From: Suillus spraguei
Lineage: Eukaryota > Basidiomycota > Agaricomycetes > Boletales > Suillaceae
Direction of reading: 5' to 3'
DNA: 64,000 nt
NCBI GenBank assembly: GCA_016800925.1
Contig: JABCPU010000309.1
Location: forward strand, 1-64,000
A program made the translations under genes and the position numbers. Below, in pieces: positions 1 through 11,289 of the stretch. The notes under the pieces are model-generated. The model ran no database searches and was not told where the DNA came from. It saw nothing but the letters and a program-made list of their open reading frames with translations. Numbering within the stretch: position 1 is the first letter of the stretch; each line of letters starts with the position of its first letter.

Positions 1-835
1 CCCTCTCCTCTCTCTCCTATTCCCCCGCTGCTCAGGTCCACCTTCCTGGCCTATCTCATACTGATGACGACATGTTGGGCCAACCTGACCCTTTCACTTC
101 ACCTCTCGGTGATGCACTAGACTACTTATGTGATAATGATGCAATGCAGGACAACGACAATGACAACGAACAATGCAGGAGGATTCAGGGATTTTGAATA
201 GCCCCCCAAAAGTTGTGGGGAAGAAATGGTGGATTTTGCATCGCCCTCTCCCTCTCCCCCTCCTGACTCACAGCCCTTCCATCTGCCTACAAAGGCACCT
301 ACCGCTGTGTACCACACCGTGCGGCATTTGCTCAGGGCAGCACAAACCTACATTGATTTCACACAGTATCTTGACTCCTTCATCTACAACTCGTAACACA
401 TCCTCGGCACCATCAACCCACAGACATCATTATCAGCTCAAGGGAGTGGCAGCACAAAGAAAAAAAAGCTAAGTCAGATGTGCAGGATCAGCTTGAAAAT
501 TTGGCAGGGGAAATTTGGAGCATCCAGTCTGACGTCATGTCCCTCCGTGACTCCAAGCACCAGCAGTTTCTTGCAAAGCTCAAGGTCAAGAGTGAAAATA
601 AAGCGTGATGCCAAAAAATATACCTGGCTTCATGAAACACATGATCACGAGGCATCACAAGCTATTATGAATCATCAGTGAGAGCAGGAGAACGTGGCTG
701 CTGAAATTCACCTTTGTGAAGTTGACATTCGGGTGCATGAGGCACATTCTGCAGTTCTTGACAAGGAGGCAGAGACCTTATGCTTACGGATCCAGTACCA
801 GCAGCTGATGCAGGGTAGTAGCAGTGGTACCTGAG
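1..835 (+). pseudogene. Decayed accessory ORF of a PIF/Harbinger-like element (coiled-coil / Myb-SANT-like partner)
   Basis: Broken reading frames on the plus strand encode acidic and then coiled-coil-like pieces: an Asp/Asn-rich stretch near 65-180, a heptad-like stretch near 480-600 (LENLAGEIWSIQSDVMSLRD) and a Glu/Gln-rich helix near 690-830. Several in-frame stops interrupt them. The piece lies divergently beside the Harbinger-type transposase at 1143-2185. PIF/Harbinger elements normally carry a second DNA-binding ORF beside the transposase, and I infer that this is its remnant. The window edge cuts the left side, so the element's end and its terminal repeat are not visible. The family is not certain; an unrelated host fragment is possible. 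Confidence 0.35.
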
Positions 836-837
836 TC

Positions 838-1045
838 TTGTTGTCCCATTGTTGCCGTTGTTGTCATCCCATCATCGTTGTTGTCATCCCGTTGTTGTTA
901 TTGTTGTTGTTGTCATCCCGTTGTGTCGTTGTCTGTTGTTGTTGTCCATTGTCATCGTTGTCTTGTCTTGTTGTTGTCTGGGTTCTTTGTTGTTTTGTTG
1001 TTCTGTTGTTGTTTGTTGTTGTTCTTGCTGTTCTTGTACTTGTTG
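838..1045 (+). repeat. TTG-rich low-complexity tract (GTTGTTGTC-type)
   Basis: About 200 bp made of degenerate GTTGTT, GTTGTC and CATCCC words. All three plus-strand frames are open here and spell Cys/Val/Leu-rich peptides. This comes from base composition and is not a sign of a gene. Confidence 0.8.
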
Positions 1046-1142
1046 CATATCTTTTTCTTCATGTCTGTTTGGTTGATCTTACATATGTTACATACATGTT
1101 ACTTGTACAAATGTACTACTGGTAGTACAATGTGAGCATGGT

Positions 1143-2185
1143 TTATCCTTCCCTGTGCTGTGCCTTTGAATGAGGACTGTCAAAGAGTTGATCCATCAGT
1201 CTTGCACAAGTGATCTGGCCTGGAGTTCCTTCATATGACCTGTCACCCACTACATCATTGCCATTTGGACCCTCAACATCTTGAGGAATGATAACTTCAC
1301 CCTCTTCATGAGCCCACTTCAGAGTACTTTCATATGTTCCATCCTGCTTGTGATGATGGGTTTCAAAATGAATTATCATGTTGTGGAGGATGATGCAGCA
1401 CTTGATCCACTGTACACAAAAATTGAGGTCTTTCTCCTCCTGAACTCTGAACCAGAGCTCTCGAAGAGATTGGAAACGCCCCTTCAAAACTCCAAATGTG
1501 TGTTCAACATGTACATGAATCTAAATAAATTTAAATTATTGAAAATCTGGCATCAAAAAATAAAATAAAGATAAAAAACCTTAGATAAGTGATAATTGAA
1601 TGTCTTCTGGTCTTTTGTCAACCATCCATTGCGTGGTTTCTTGAAAGGGGCAATACACCATGGCTCCAATGGATAGGCACTATCTGCCCAAACCCAATGT
1701 CCATCAGGAAGAAGATCATCATGTTCTTCATAAAGGCGAGTGGATCTAAAGGCAAATGCATCATGGACACTCCCAGGATGTCCAAGAGAATAATCAACAA
1801 TCAATAGATTGTGGGGCATGATAATGCCTGAAATTAAATTAAATTTTTTGTAAAATTATAAAAGAAAAACACATCACTTGACAACCAAGGGAATACTTGG
1901 ACTTCTGGTCAAAAAAAACTCCCCATAATAGCCAGGTTTGGTGAAAAGTTCAATGGTTGAGCCATCAATGGCCAGATAACCACCCCTCCACTCTGGACAA
2001 GTCTTTACCTCAAATTTCCGAGCAAGGTGGGCATCCTCAGAATTATCTTCTGGGAAGGAGATGAATTGATCATGCAGTTCAAGCAGTGCAATCATCACAC
2101 GATTAGTGCAATTAACCACTGAACCAACACTCACACTGCCCATGAGCAACATCCTCAATAGGGAAAGTTCAAAGTCCCAAAACAT
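1143..2185 (-). pseudogene. PIF/Harbinger-type transposase (DDE_Tnp_4, HARBI1-like), degenerate
   Basis: Three minus-strand blocks (about 2185-1874, 1819-1553 and 1500-1143) give the order expected of HARBI1-like DDE transposases. First comes TCPEWRGGYLAIDGSTIEL with the first catalytic Asp, then GHWVWADSAYPLEPW with the second Asp, then VEHTFGVLKGRFQSLRELW with the catalytic Glu. The blocks are separated by AT-rich gaps that look like introns. In the first block a T-run (near 1915) shifts the frame, so the usual 'KSKYSLGCQ' segment after GEFF reads out of frame. No intact ORF remains and no terminal repeats were found. In the family these enzymes cut and paste DNA with a 3-bp TTA/TAA target, usually together with a Myb-like partner. 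The domain call is firm; activity is very unlikely. Confidence 0.85.
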
Positions 2186-2624
2186 CGAAAATGGTCAGTT
2201 GGGCAGTTGTAGGACTTTGATGCTGGGTCAACTAAGATATACACCACATCCCTTCCACCACCCTCCAACCTCAGGGCAATATGCAGTATAGGTTCCTTTA
2301 GTAGTCTAACATGTATCTTACATATTTTGAATGAAATATTTAACCTGTACATATATAAATGTGACTTTGTGTAAAAAGATGTCAATTGTCACTTTTCACA
2401 CATATGTCATTGTACTTATCATTCAGTCAGTCCTTCATAGATCTTTCTAAAGCTTCAAATATATCATTAAAGACATATATGAGAGGTAAATCATGCATCA
2501 GATCACTTATCACAAGCTTGATTATTATGTAGGCTTCTTATCAGTAGAAATATCCCCTGTACATGACATATCAGATTTGTGGCCTATATACAACTGATCC
2601 TTTGCATATGACACATGTGGGAGT

Positions 2625-2860
2625 GTACTACTGTTGATGTCTGAGCAGGGCTGGCCATTTATGCAATGATAAGACATTCAAAACTTTAAAAATGATTGAG
2701 GAGCAACAGGAGGGCATCCATGATAAGATGGTCGAGCTTGAACTGGATGTTGAGGTGAAGGTTAAAGGGTCTTGTGAGGAGGTGGACATAATTGCATAGT
2801 GATAGATGTATATACAATTTTTTTCAATGAATGTTACCTCTGCCAGAAGCAAATTATTGA
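2625..2860 (+). other. Fragment related to the ORF at 20.8-21.1 kb
   Basis: The plus strand near 2695-2770 encodes IEEQQEGIHDKMVELEL. This resembles MEEQDEGIHEKMAEVKM at about 21022-21075. The shared stretch points to a dispersed repeat or a dead TE-derived gene. I do not recognise the family. Confidence 0.5.
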
Positions 2861-2864
2861 ATCA

Positions 2865-4215
2865 ATGAGTGCTGAGTGCTGAGTGCTGAGTGCCAAAACT
2901 CAAAACCCAAAACTTGAAACTCACAAAGTGTCAAGTACCGAGACCCAAGACCCAAAACCTGGCATACAGCTTCAAGTTTCAAGTTTCAATTTTGAAGTTT
3001 GAAGTTTGAAGTTTCAGGGTTTGGGGGTCAGGTTCCGGCACTCAGCACTTGTTACACTACAGGAATTCAGGATTCGGGTCCCAGGTCTAGTACTTGCCAC
3101 TCGGTGAACTGTGCAAGGAAATAGAAAATTTAAATGATACATATTTTTGCAAGTTTCAATTTTGAGGTTTGAAGTTTAAAGTTTCAGGGCTTGGTTGCCA
3201 GCACTCGGCACTTGTTACATTGCCAGAAATTCGGGGGTTTTGGGTCCCGGGTCTTAGTACTTGACACTTGGTGAACTGTGCAAGGAAATAGAAAAATTTA
3301 CATGATATAGATTTTTGGAAGGTTCAAGTTTGAAGTTTGAAGTTTCGGAGTTCGGGGGTCGGGTTCTGGCACTTGGCACTTGTTACATTGCCAGGAATTC
3401 GGGATTCGGGTCCCAGGTCTTGGTACTTGACACTTGGTGACTGTGCAAGAATATCAAAATTTTACATGATACACATTTTTGCGAGTTTCAAGTTTCCAAG
3501 TTTCAAGTTTTCAAGATTCGAGGTTTGGGATTCAGGTTCCAGCACTCAGCACTTGTTACATTGCCAGGAATTTGGAATTCGGGTCCCGGGTCTTGGTACT
3601 TGACACTCAGTAAACTGTGCAAGGAAATAGAAAATTTCAATGATACAGATCTTTGCAAGTTTCAATTTTGAAGTTTGAAGTTTGAGGTTTGAAGTTTTGG
3701 GGTTTGGGTGCTGGCACTTGGCACTTGGCACTTGTTACATTGCCAGGAATTTGGGATTCGGGTCCCGGGTCATGGTACTTGACACTCGGTGAACTGTGTA
3801 AGGAAATAGACATTTTACATGATACACATTTTTGTGAGTTCCAAGTTCCAAGTTTTAAGTTTTGAGGTTCAGGGTTCGGGTTCCGGCACTCAGCACTTGT
3901 TACATTGCCAAGGATTTGGGATTTGGGTCCTGGGTCTTGTTACTTGACACTCGGTGAACTGTGTAAGGAAATAGGCATTTTACATGATATACATTTTTGC
4001 AAGTTTCAAGTTTTGAGTTTTGAGTTTCAGCTTTTTATTGCCTCACATTTTTCTGAGTCCCAATGCCAAATCCTGAGTGCCAAACCCCAGTAGTCCACAA
4101 TTTCTGGGTTCAGCACTTTGGTATCCAGCACTCAGGACTCAGACAAATGTCAGGCAATCAAAAGATTTGATTCACACATTTTTAATGGATATCTTTTTCG
4201 TCTCGAATCTGTTAT
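2865..4215. repeat. Satellite array, about 170-bp period (array 1)
   Basis: Six or more tandem units are anchored by CTTGTTACA(T/C) at 3048, 3211, 3379, 3552, 3731 and 3896 (spacings 163-179 bp). Each unit contains a 'cggcactcagcacttgtta' block, a 'gggtcccgggtcttggtact' block, 'gacactcggtgaactgtgca', an AT-rich 'catgatacacatttttgc' block and a run of 'aagtttgaagttt'. The left edge starts with GAGTGCT triplication at 2868-2895. The right edge (4020-4215) switches to units related, partly in inverse orientation, to arrays 2 and 3. No coding capacity; the ORFs across it are composition artefacts. Confidence 0.9.
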
Positions 4216-4339
4216 GGCCATGCAAAACTGGAGGCTACTCAGACGTTCCAGCTTTGCATGGGGTCGTACTGGAGTGTCATAACTAAATCATGGGGTTTGG
4301 CCTCAGCTCGTGCGCTGTGCCCCTTATACAAGTATGTGC

Positions 4340-4830
4340 CCTAATTTTTGCATGAAGTCGAGGGGGAGTTCCAGTGAAGTCCAGAGGGGAACTCCGGAGA
4401 AACTCTAGGGCTTGACTGCTCAATAGAGCGCCAACGGACTACTGGAGATCGTGGGAACCACGCAGGAACTATTTCTGGAGGACAGGAAATACAGGTAAGA
4501 CTACTGGGTCGAGTCCCAAGTAGAATGGAATGGAGGATGGACTGCCAGACGAAGTCCAGGGCAAGATAGGAGGGAAGCTCCAGGGGGAAAGATGATCCAC
4601 AGGATGTCAAGGGTGGGGTAGGACAGGACCAGAGGTCCGGAGATAGGAGGTCTGGAGGGGGAGGAGTGGAGGACCAGAGAAGTGAAGCTCCGGTGGATCC
4701 AAGGGGAAGTATTTAGGACATGGATGAGGATCAGAAGTCTCAGATATCAGAGGAGGGAAAGTCCGGACATAGTGGTGGGTGAGACTGTGCGCAGGGTGGG
4801 CTAGGATATGCATAGGGTTAGCAAGCTAGC
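4340..4830. other. Purine-rich tract on the plus strand
   Basis: About 490 bp with long A/G runs and recurrent words such as 'gaagtccag', 'aggtccgg' and 'gaagctcc'. It looks like a degenerate short-unit repeat. No gene is recognisable. It lies between satellite array 1 and a 'cccaccc' element. Confidence 0.5.
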
Positions 4831-4879
4831 TGCAGAGGTCTGAAGGGTCCAGTCGGATGATATGCAACTACCTCAGCTC

Positions 4880-5330
4880 CACCATGTCTACAATTATCAA
4901 TACACATGGGCCCACCCATCTATATTTTATACCACCCTTGGCCACCAATCTAATATAATATACTGTACAACACCCTCGGCCCACCCATCTAATATGCATC
5001 TGGGCCCACCCGTGTATGTGATAACAAGTACCCTTCACATACCTGTCTATCTGATACACATCTACCTTGGTACACCCATCTACATAATATCCAACTACCT
5101 TGGCCCATCCGTCTACCAAATATTCATGTACATCAGCCCACTCATCTACTCTACATATTCCTTGCATGGGCCCACCCGCCATCATCAGGAATAATATTCC
5201 TCCCGGCCCATCTGTCATCAATGAGGATATTGATATTTCTACCATGGGCCCATGGTCCGCTGGCCCGTATCATACGGGATATTATGCATGTCCATTCACT
5301 CGTATAATATGGAGATAGTTCACTGTAATA
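4880..5330 (+). repeat. 'cccaccc' minisatellite element, left-truncated copy
   Basis: Repeated 'ggcccacccatctata'-type units run from about 4908 to 5230, followed by a unique tail: 'ccatggtccgctggcccgt', then a hairpin CCCGTATCATACGGG at about 5260, then 'gatattatg'. The same tail occurs at 34889-34957. The roughly 125-bp head present at 34257-34385 is missing here. No ORF of interest. Confidence 0.75.
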
Positions 5331-5639
5331 TGTGCTCTAGCTTCTCAGGCCTTAAAAGGCGCACTGACCGTGCGGGTTTGCTCTTCATAGACCTGACCAT
5401 GGTCTTGCAAGCCCTGTAGTCACAATGGAGGGATCAATCACCCTTCGAGAAAGCTCATGATTAGTGCTGAACCTTGGTTTGAACCTTGAACATTTCCAAA
5501 CTGGACACATGGTCTGGTCCAAAGTTTAACCTTTCCAGAGGTTCAAGGTTTGAGCTTTCAAACCTCTTTTTTGTAGGCTTCACACTTTTTTAAAAATATG
5601 CAAGTATTTATTGTCACATCAAAACGTCTAGATCTAACA

Positions 5640-5895
5640 TTGATTGCAGAAATCCAAATATGCTTGCAAATATATGAGCCACTTTGGGACTTGTCTAAAC
5701 TCACCTGCATTCATTTATGCTTCTTTGTGCTCATTTGGATTTGCCTGCATTTGTCTGTGCTTGCCTGCACTCGTTTGGACTTGCCTGGACTTGCTGCATT
5801 CATTTGTGCTTGCATTTGTTTGTACTTCCCTGCACTCGTTTGGACCTTTGTGGACTTGCATGCATTTGTCTGTGCTTGCCTATGCTTGTTTCACC
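5640..5895 (+). repeat. Imperfect minisatellite, about 65-bp period
   Basis: Words such as 'cactcgtttgga' recur at about 5767 and 5832, with 'tgcctgcatttgtctgtgct' in between. Three overlapping frames stay open and give Cys/Leu-rich peptides. I treat these as a by-product of the repeat. Confidence 0.6.
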
Positions 5896-5934
5896 TCAGG
5901 AATTACTTCTTGGTATCAATATAGACCTTTGAGG

Positions 5935-8480
5935 TAGAGTTTCTATGTTGTGGGAAACTTACCTCTGAGGTGCACCCTCCCACCATTCTATTAATAACAT
6001 GCCTCGTTCATTACATCCAGCACCTCCTGGCATGGCTCATGTGGTGCTGCCTGAAACTACCCTCCTTTTATTATTGCAACCTCCAGCAATCCTCACTCGC
6101 CTCAGGAGCCTCTCATGTCTATATTTTCTGCTAAGTTTGAGTTAGTGAGTCATAATTTTCCCTCACACTCTCCCTTTCACATGGTCTCAACCAGTGCTCA
6201 TGCTCCACTTGTGGAGCTCAATGTATATGTTCTGGAATCTTTAGAGCATTGGTACTAGCGCATCTGCAAATCCAAAATCCAGAAACGAGCCTTTGAGGCA
6301 CTTTCTGGGAACCATATATCATGATATATGGGCACCTTTTTAGTCATTATTGCGCTGAAGTTGTCTCAGCTCCTTGCAACTACAGTTCTAATTAAGCCTC
6401 ATGTTATCTTCAGCGATATACGAAAGATTATTATCAATTGAAACTTTCAGTTCTCCATTTCTCGTGAGTTTAGAATGGCGAAATAAAATAATAACAGTAA
6501 AGGGCATCTCCACCAATCCATGAGTGCACTACTGAAGTCGTAAGCGTTCGTAGTGTCCGTAACACGCGTGAGTAAGTAAGGTGGCGCAACGCACCTTCAA
6601 CCTGTTCCCGACCCAGTCAGGAGTCCGGTTTTACAGTCATTACATCAGTAGTCATCCCTCATTGTCCTCTCTATCTCCGTGTCTGTCTTTGACCCCACCC
6701 GCCTCCCCTCTCTCCATGCCAGGACAGAAACAAGTTAAACATCGTTAGTCCGTTAACTTCTTCTGTCCGATGTACTGCGCTTCCACTCCCCAAGGTTTCA
6801 AGCTCCACGCAGGGCTGCCTGATCGGTGCCCATCCCGCCCATCACAGCTTACCTTGAAACCCTTAGGTTCGGACGCATGCACCAGGCCGAAAGCCCCAAG
6901 GTCTTTTACCCAAACATCCTTCCTGTTTATGAACCCGCATATTAGTTCACACTACGAATTTCCTGTATTTCACCGCTCACACCAAATACAGTCCATTTAC
7001 ACTCTGATACCATAGAGACACCGAACATCGCAAGCATAGATCAGTGGTTTTGCATATGTAGTCTCTTCATTTACATAACACGAGGCTGCTATTCGGCATG
7101 CACTAGGACAAAAATTCTGAAACTTGGCTTGCCTTATGACAATTTCCCTCGCCGCAAGCCCAGCGAGTGCCGGATCGGATATGCTATCAATCATGAGCCT
7201 TCGCCGTTCGGTAAACACTAGCCTGCGGGAAAATGCGAATTCCTATCGGTTACGGACCTTACGGACCATTCTTGACGAAAAGGTGCGAAATGACTCACGA
7301 AGGTGCAAAAACTTCAGTACGCAGGTACGGAATTTCATTGTCATCATTTGTCATGCCGAAAAATTGGTTACAATATTCTATAATTCATTTTGTATTACAA
7401 TGCCAAGTCCAATGCGCTTTCTTTTTTTTGTCATTGCATGACTGTGATAAATCAAATAACTCCACTCAGTAAAGGACGACTCACAGCTGTGTGTGCAGCA
7501 CAGTGTATTGTGTCAGACAGATTAATCGAAACGACGCGCCGTGGGAGGGGTACAAGGTATGTCGACTGAATCCGCAAGGCTTAGGCGAATGACACTGATA
7601 TGTTACAAAGATCTGTGCAAATTTTTTCACCAAGTGTGACTCACGGAAATGATTATCTGAAACACGAAATGGACCTACAGTACTAGAGCTGGGTAAAATT
7701 GACGGAGGTATCTGGGATGAGGACAATTGACGATGAATTCGAGTTTTAGGGGTTAGTCGACATGCAGATTCTGGAACACGGTGAAGATGACGAACTCGAT
7801 CGATCTGAGTAGTACAATCTAGCGGTTTATCTCCAGCCAATGATATGGCATCCTTCCACCTTAGTAAGCTTTGTTGCTCAATCGCCGTACCGCCACTGAG
7901 CCAAGCCATTCTCAGGCAGTCAGTGGAAGAATGATTATTAAAGTAACGCAAAGATCCGTGCGAAATTTATTAAGAGTGACTCATGAAAACGCATTGAACA
8001 AAACCAACGGTTACGCTTGTTTCGTGAGTGACTGTCAAGTTTTGGTACGTTAGTGCCATCGTGCGACCATCAATGCATCACGTTTCCACGCCAAGGCTAA
8101 AAAGTGACTCACGAAATCATTGGGTAAGTGTTCACAAATTATTAGACGACCTCAAGGGCTTTTGGTCGTTGAACTAGTGGACTGGCGGCAGGTTGGTTCA
8201 GATGCAGTGCAGTACACCCTTCTCAACTTTTTCTTGTGCTAGTGTGCTTAGAAGACCATAAATCGGATCCACTTCAAGAGCTTATCTAGATCTACACCGT
8301 GGTGGTCGTCCTGCGAGAAGCCTATCAACGTGTTGCATGTTACTACGATCTCGCTTGAATCCACTGACCCATTTATGCATTTCTAGCCGTTTTGCCTCAA
8401 GGCGCTCCGAGTCATGTTATGATTGTGGCTAAGCGTGTTCTGTATTTTCCATGCGGACCCAAACGGCTAACCCATACATA
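5935..8480. other. Gene-poor stretch, nothing recognised
   Basis: I see only short unrelated ORFs (up to about 156 codons, at 7481-7951 minus) without domain motifs, splice-consistent continuation or repeats. The base composition becomes more balanced, with more CpG, from about 6500 onward, unlike the flanking satellites. That could mean older host intergenic DNA. The phrase 'gtgactcacgaaa' recurs loosely at 7290, 7635, 7975 and 8100, hinting at a very degraded repeat. Confidence 0.4.
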
Positions 8481-8584
8481 CTCAGGCTTGCCACTTAAAT
8501 ACAATTGACATGAACAATAGAGTTGCTGCAAATTTCCCCCTGTTCAGATTCTAATCCACCATGAACTGCCGGGTTCCCCAACTG

Positions 8585-10000
8585 TGTTATATTATAAAAC
8601 TTCCACAGAAATCCTTTCTGAAATATCATGCTAGCCGCACATTCTAGTGAATCCCTTAGTGTCATGATGCCGCATGTACTTGCATTGGTGAACCTGCGCT
8701 GGAGAACAGTCGCGCTTTGCAACCACAGCTTGTGGTCAAGCTTTGTTATTGATCTTCAGAAGGTCATCCGCAGCCAAACCGGCGAGGGCTTGACATTGTT
8801 GACCGCAATGATCACGCGATCAGGACGGTCCTCGTGGATATTATTATCAGGGCTCAACAGGGATGAACATCAGGTACTGAAGAAATGATGTAAGACACAT
8901 ATCGATTTTAGCTCAGTACAGTTGTCTAAACGTCTGCCCTCAGGAGAAGAAAAAGGGATTTCACTAAAACAATGTCACGATACGCTGATTGTATGCCCGC
9001 TATTTTTGGCCTTCTGTTTCGCGAGATCTATCAATGGCATTCACTGGAAATTATCAGCGACACTTGGATGCCGATCCATAGCGCCCTTCAACTTCTCAAT
9101 GAACGCAGGACAGAAGGCCCAAGCGCTCTGCGCCTTGAGTCCATAAAGCTCCAGAGAACCAATGACTACCTCTCTCGCTTCTGGCTTTTCTGTCCAGGTA
9201 TTATGAAGACGGTGGAGGGGACCATGTTTGGCGCTTTGATTGGAGCTACCAGCCAAGATGTTCCAGCGCAGTCTCCCCCCCTCCCCAAACTGTGAAACAT
9301 AACTCTATATGGCGTTCACCTGAACTGGAAAAACTTTCTTCATTATACTCTTGGTGCAATTCCCAATCACTCTATCCAGTCGCTGGAGCTCTCCTATCAC
9401 AGCGGAGAAGTGAGACCAACGTTTGATGAGTTTTCAGGCATCCTTGAAGCTTGTCCTCGCCTGCAAATCTTATACTTAGATTCTCCGGCCCACTGGGTGG
9501 GTTTCCACGTCAAGTATCACTTCCGCTGCTTCAGGAGCTTCACTATGGGTATTTTCTGTGTCGGAGATGATATCAGGCTGTTCAGTGGGTTTCGTGCCCC
9601 AACCTGATCAAGCTTACCTTAGAGAATCGAAGTTCATGTCGTGCCTTGTATTTGCCTGCCGAGGACGATGGTGAAGATGACAAAGCTAACAGCCTTCTGA
9701 AATACTGCGCAACTCATCTCTTGTTTCCAAAACTGGAAGAATTGTCGCTCTACAGTGTCAATGCATCGGTAGACACGTTCACTCTCTTCATGGATGCCAT
9801 TCCATGCTCCTTCATCTGCTGCTACATTGCACACCAAATGTACTTCCGGCTCTGTTACCCATCCAAATGCCTTTTGGCAGGTGTTCGTATATCCTGCCCG
9901 TCGCTTGAGTCGATCTACATCTTCCCCAAATCCACTTAAGGACGATCTTATTGCCACACTGAAGGAGCGCAGTAGTTTAAAGTGCCTCGAGATTGACTGA
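8585..10000 (+). pseudogene. F-box / LRR-like protein, pseudogene
   Basis: An F-box start (STEILSEIS) lies near 8591, followed in another frame by LVNLRWRTVALCNHSLW (8675-8735), the usual second half of a fungal F-box. An LRR-like body follows: WHSLEIISDTWMPIHSALQ (about 9050), LESIKLQRTNDYLSRFW (9136), NITLYGVHLNWKNFLHY (9298), SIQSLELSYHSGEVRP (9370), LEACPRLQILYLDSP (9440) and LFPKLEELSLYSVNAS (9725). The pieces lie in different frames, with stops (for example TGA at 9292 just before NITLYGVHLNW) and indels. In Agaricomycetes such genes encode large lineage-specific families of putative SCF substrate adaptors. This copy is broken in at least four places, so I call it dead. Confidence 0.7.
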
Positions 10001-10159
10001 GTGGCAATGTGGAGAGATGTTGGAGGGTGGAATAACGGTGTTTTTCGGTTGTTCGAGAGTTGCCTAAGTGTCGGAATATGCTTCGTTGATCGAACGTATG
10101 TAATTTGCCAACAATTACTTCTTCGCCTATATTCTCTCTGTTCTCGCTATGACCTGCTC

Positions 10160-10930
10160 TAATATCTACTTTCAAAATCTTTGAGCTCGGTTCTGGGTGT
10201 ATCAATAGGTTCATCATCATCTTGCCGCTGAACTACTAGGCGAGGAGTATACAGGGCGAATAAGCAAAGCAGTTCCGATATCAACGATCCCATCAAAGGC
10301 TTAGAATGCACTACGCTGTTCTTGGGGAACAACATTGTATAAGTGTTTGTGGAGTTCGACATTGTTGATTGGATAGCAAATCTCGTGGACGCACATGCGT
10401 TCGGTCGCCGTGTGTTGCATACATGGATCGGTATGTTTGCCTTTTTTGTCGAAGTTCTTGTGTCTTAAACTTCTTTTGTAGATGCATCATGGTCTCAGGC
10501 TTCCCTCTTCTTGGCGACGTCACTTTCACTTTCTTGCGCATGATACACAAAATCTACATTTCAATTCTCAAAAATTCCTTATGTGGCGGCCCGCCTCAAT
10601 TATGTTGCACTCATTGAGCAAGACTTCAATGCCTCTGACAACCCGTGGGTCATATCCGACACGCGCAAACATGGCTCAGTAGAAACTTCAGGTATTTCAG
10701 AAAAAGATGTGGGCGGTGCAGATCCAAAGAACCTCGAAGATGTCTACAGTAGTCATCCAGGGGCTCCCAGTGCGTTTTGGAAGCTATTCTCTCTTTTTTA
10801 TCTCTTAACAGTGGTCAAGATTCGCACTCATAGCAGCCACCACAAACATTGACGAGACCATTGACTTCCTCTTCCGCAAGATATCATTGAAGACGCTGAC
10901 ACCTGTCTTCATCGTGCCTTCCTCTCTCTT
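10160..10930. other. Unrecognised coding-like stretch
   Basis: On the plus strand, 'VEFDIVDWIANLVDAHAFG' (about 10350-10405) could be an exon ending at a GT near 10431, with an AG near 10481. A later open stretch (10583-10852) contains IEQDFNASDNPWVISDTRK. On the minus strand, 10362-10159 starts with MSNSTNTYTM. I could not join these into one gene or match them to a family. They may be remains of one or two host genes next to the F-box pseudogene. Confidence 0.25.
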
Positions 10931-11289
10931 CTCAACAAATTACCAGGTGATTTTCGTTAGTACCACACACAGGCTTCGAGTGCACACACCACTCACTACA
11001 CAACACAGAATCTTACTCCAGCTCAGACAGTCTGAAAGAAGCTGACCACACTGTATGCCCAATAAGTCTTGTGACCGAAATGCAAAATGTTTATGATATG
11101 CACAAAGTATTATGTGAGCAACACTGAGGCCTACTTATCTAAAGACCGTGAAAATGGACGTGTTTATGTGAACCAGATGTACCAAAGTGAGCCCTCCTCG
11201 ATGTAATGAGTATGTATACCCTCAGCACGTTGCAGTCCACTGGATTTTTAGAAAAGGGATATCACTGCGGTCGCATCCGAGCCAGACCT

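Noticed and set aside
824..1135. Three overlapping Cys/Val-rich ORFs
   Set aside because: They are translations of a TTG-rich low-complexity tract in all frames.
2865..4215. CRISPR-like array
   Set aside because: Eukaryotic satellite with units of about 170 bp and no unique spacers.
5598..5937. Cys/Leu-rich membrane-like ORFs
   Set aside because: They follow the 65-bp minisatellite and are open in three frames.
9634..9957. Minus-strand ORF of 107 codons
   Set aside because: Opposite strand of the LRR-like pseudogene; no motif.
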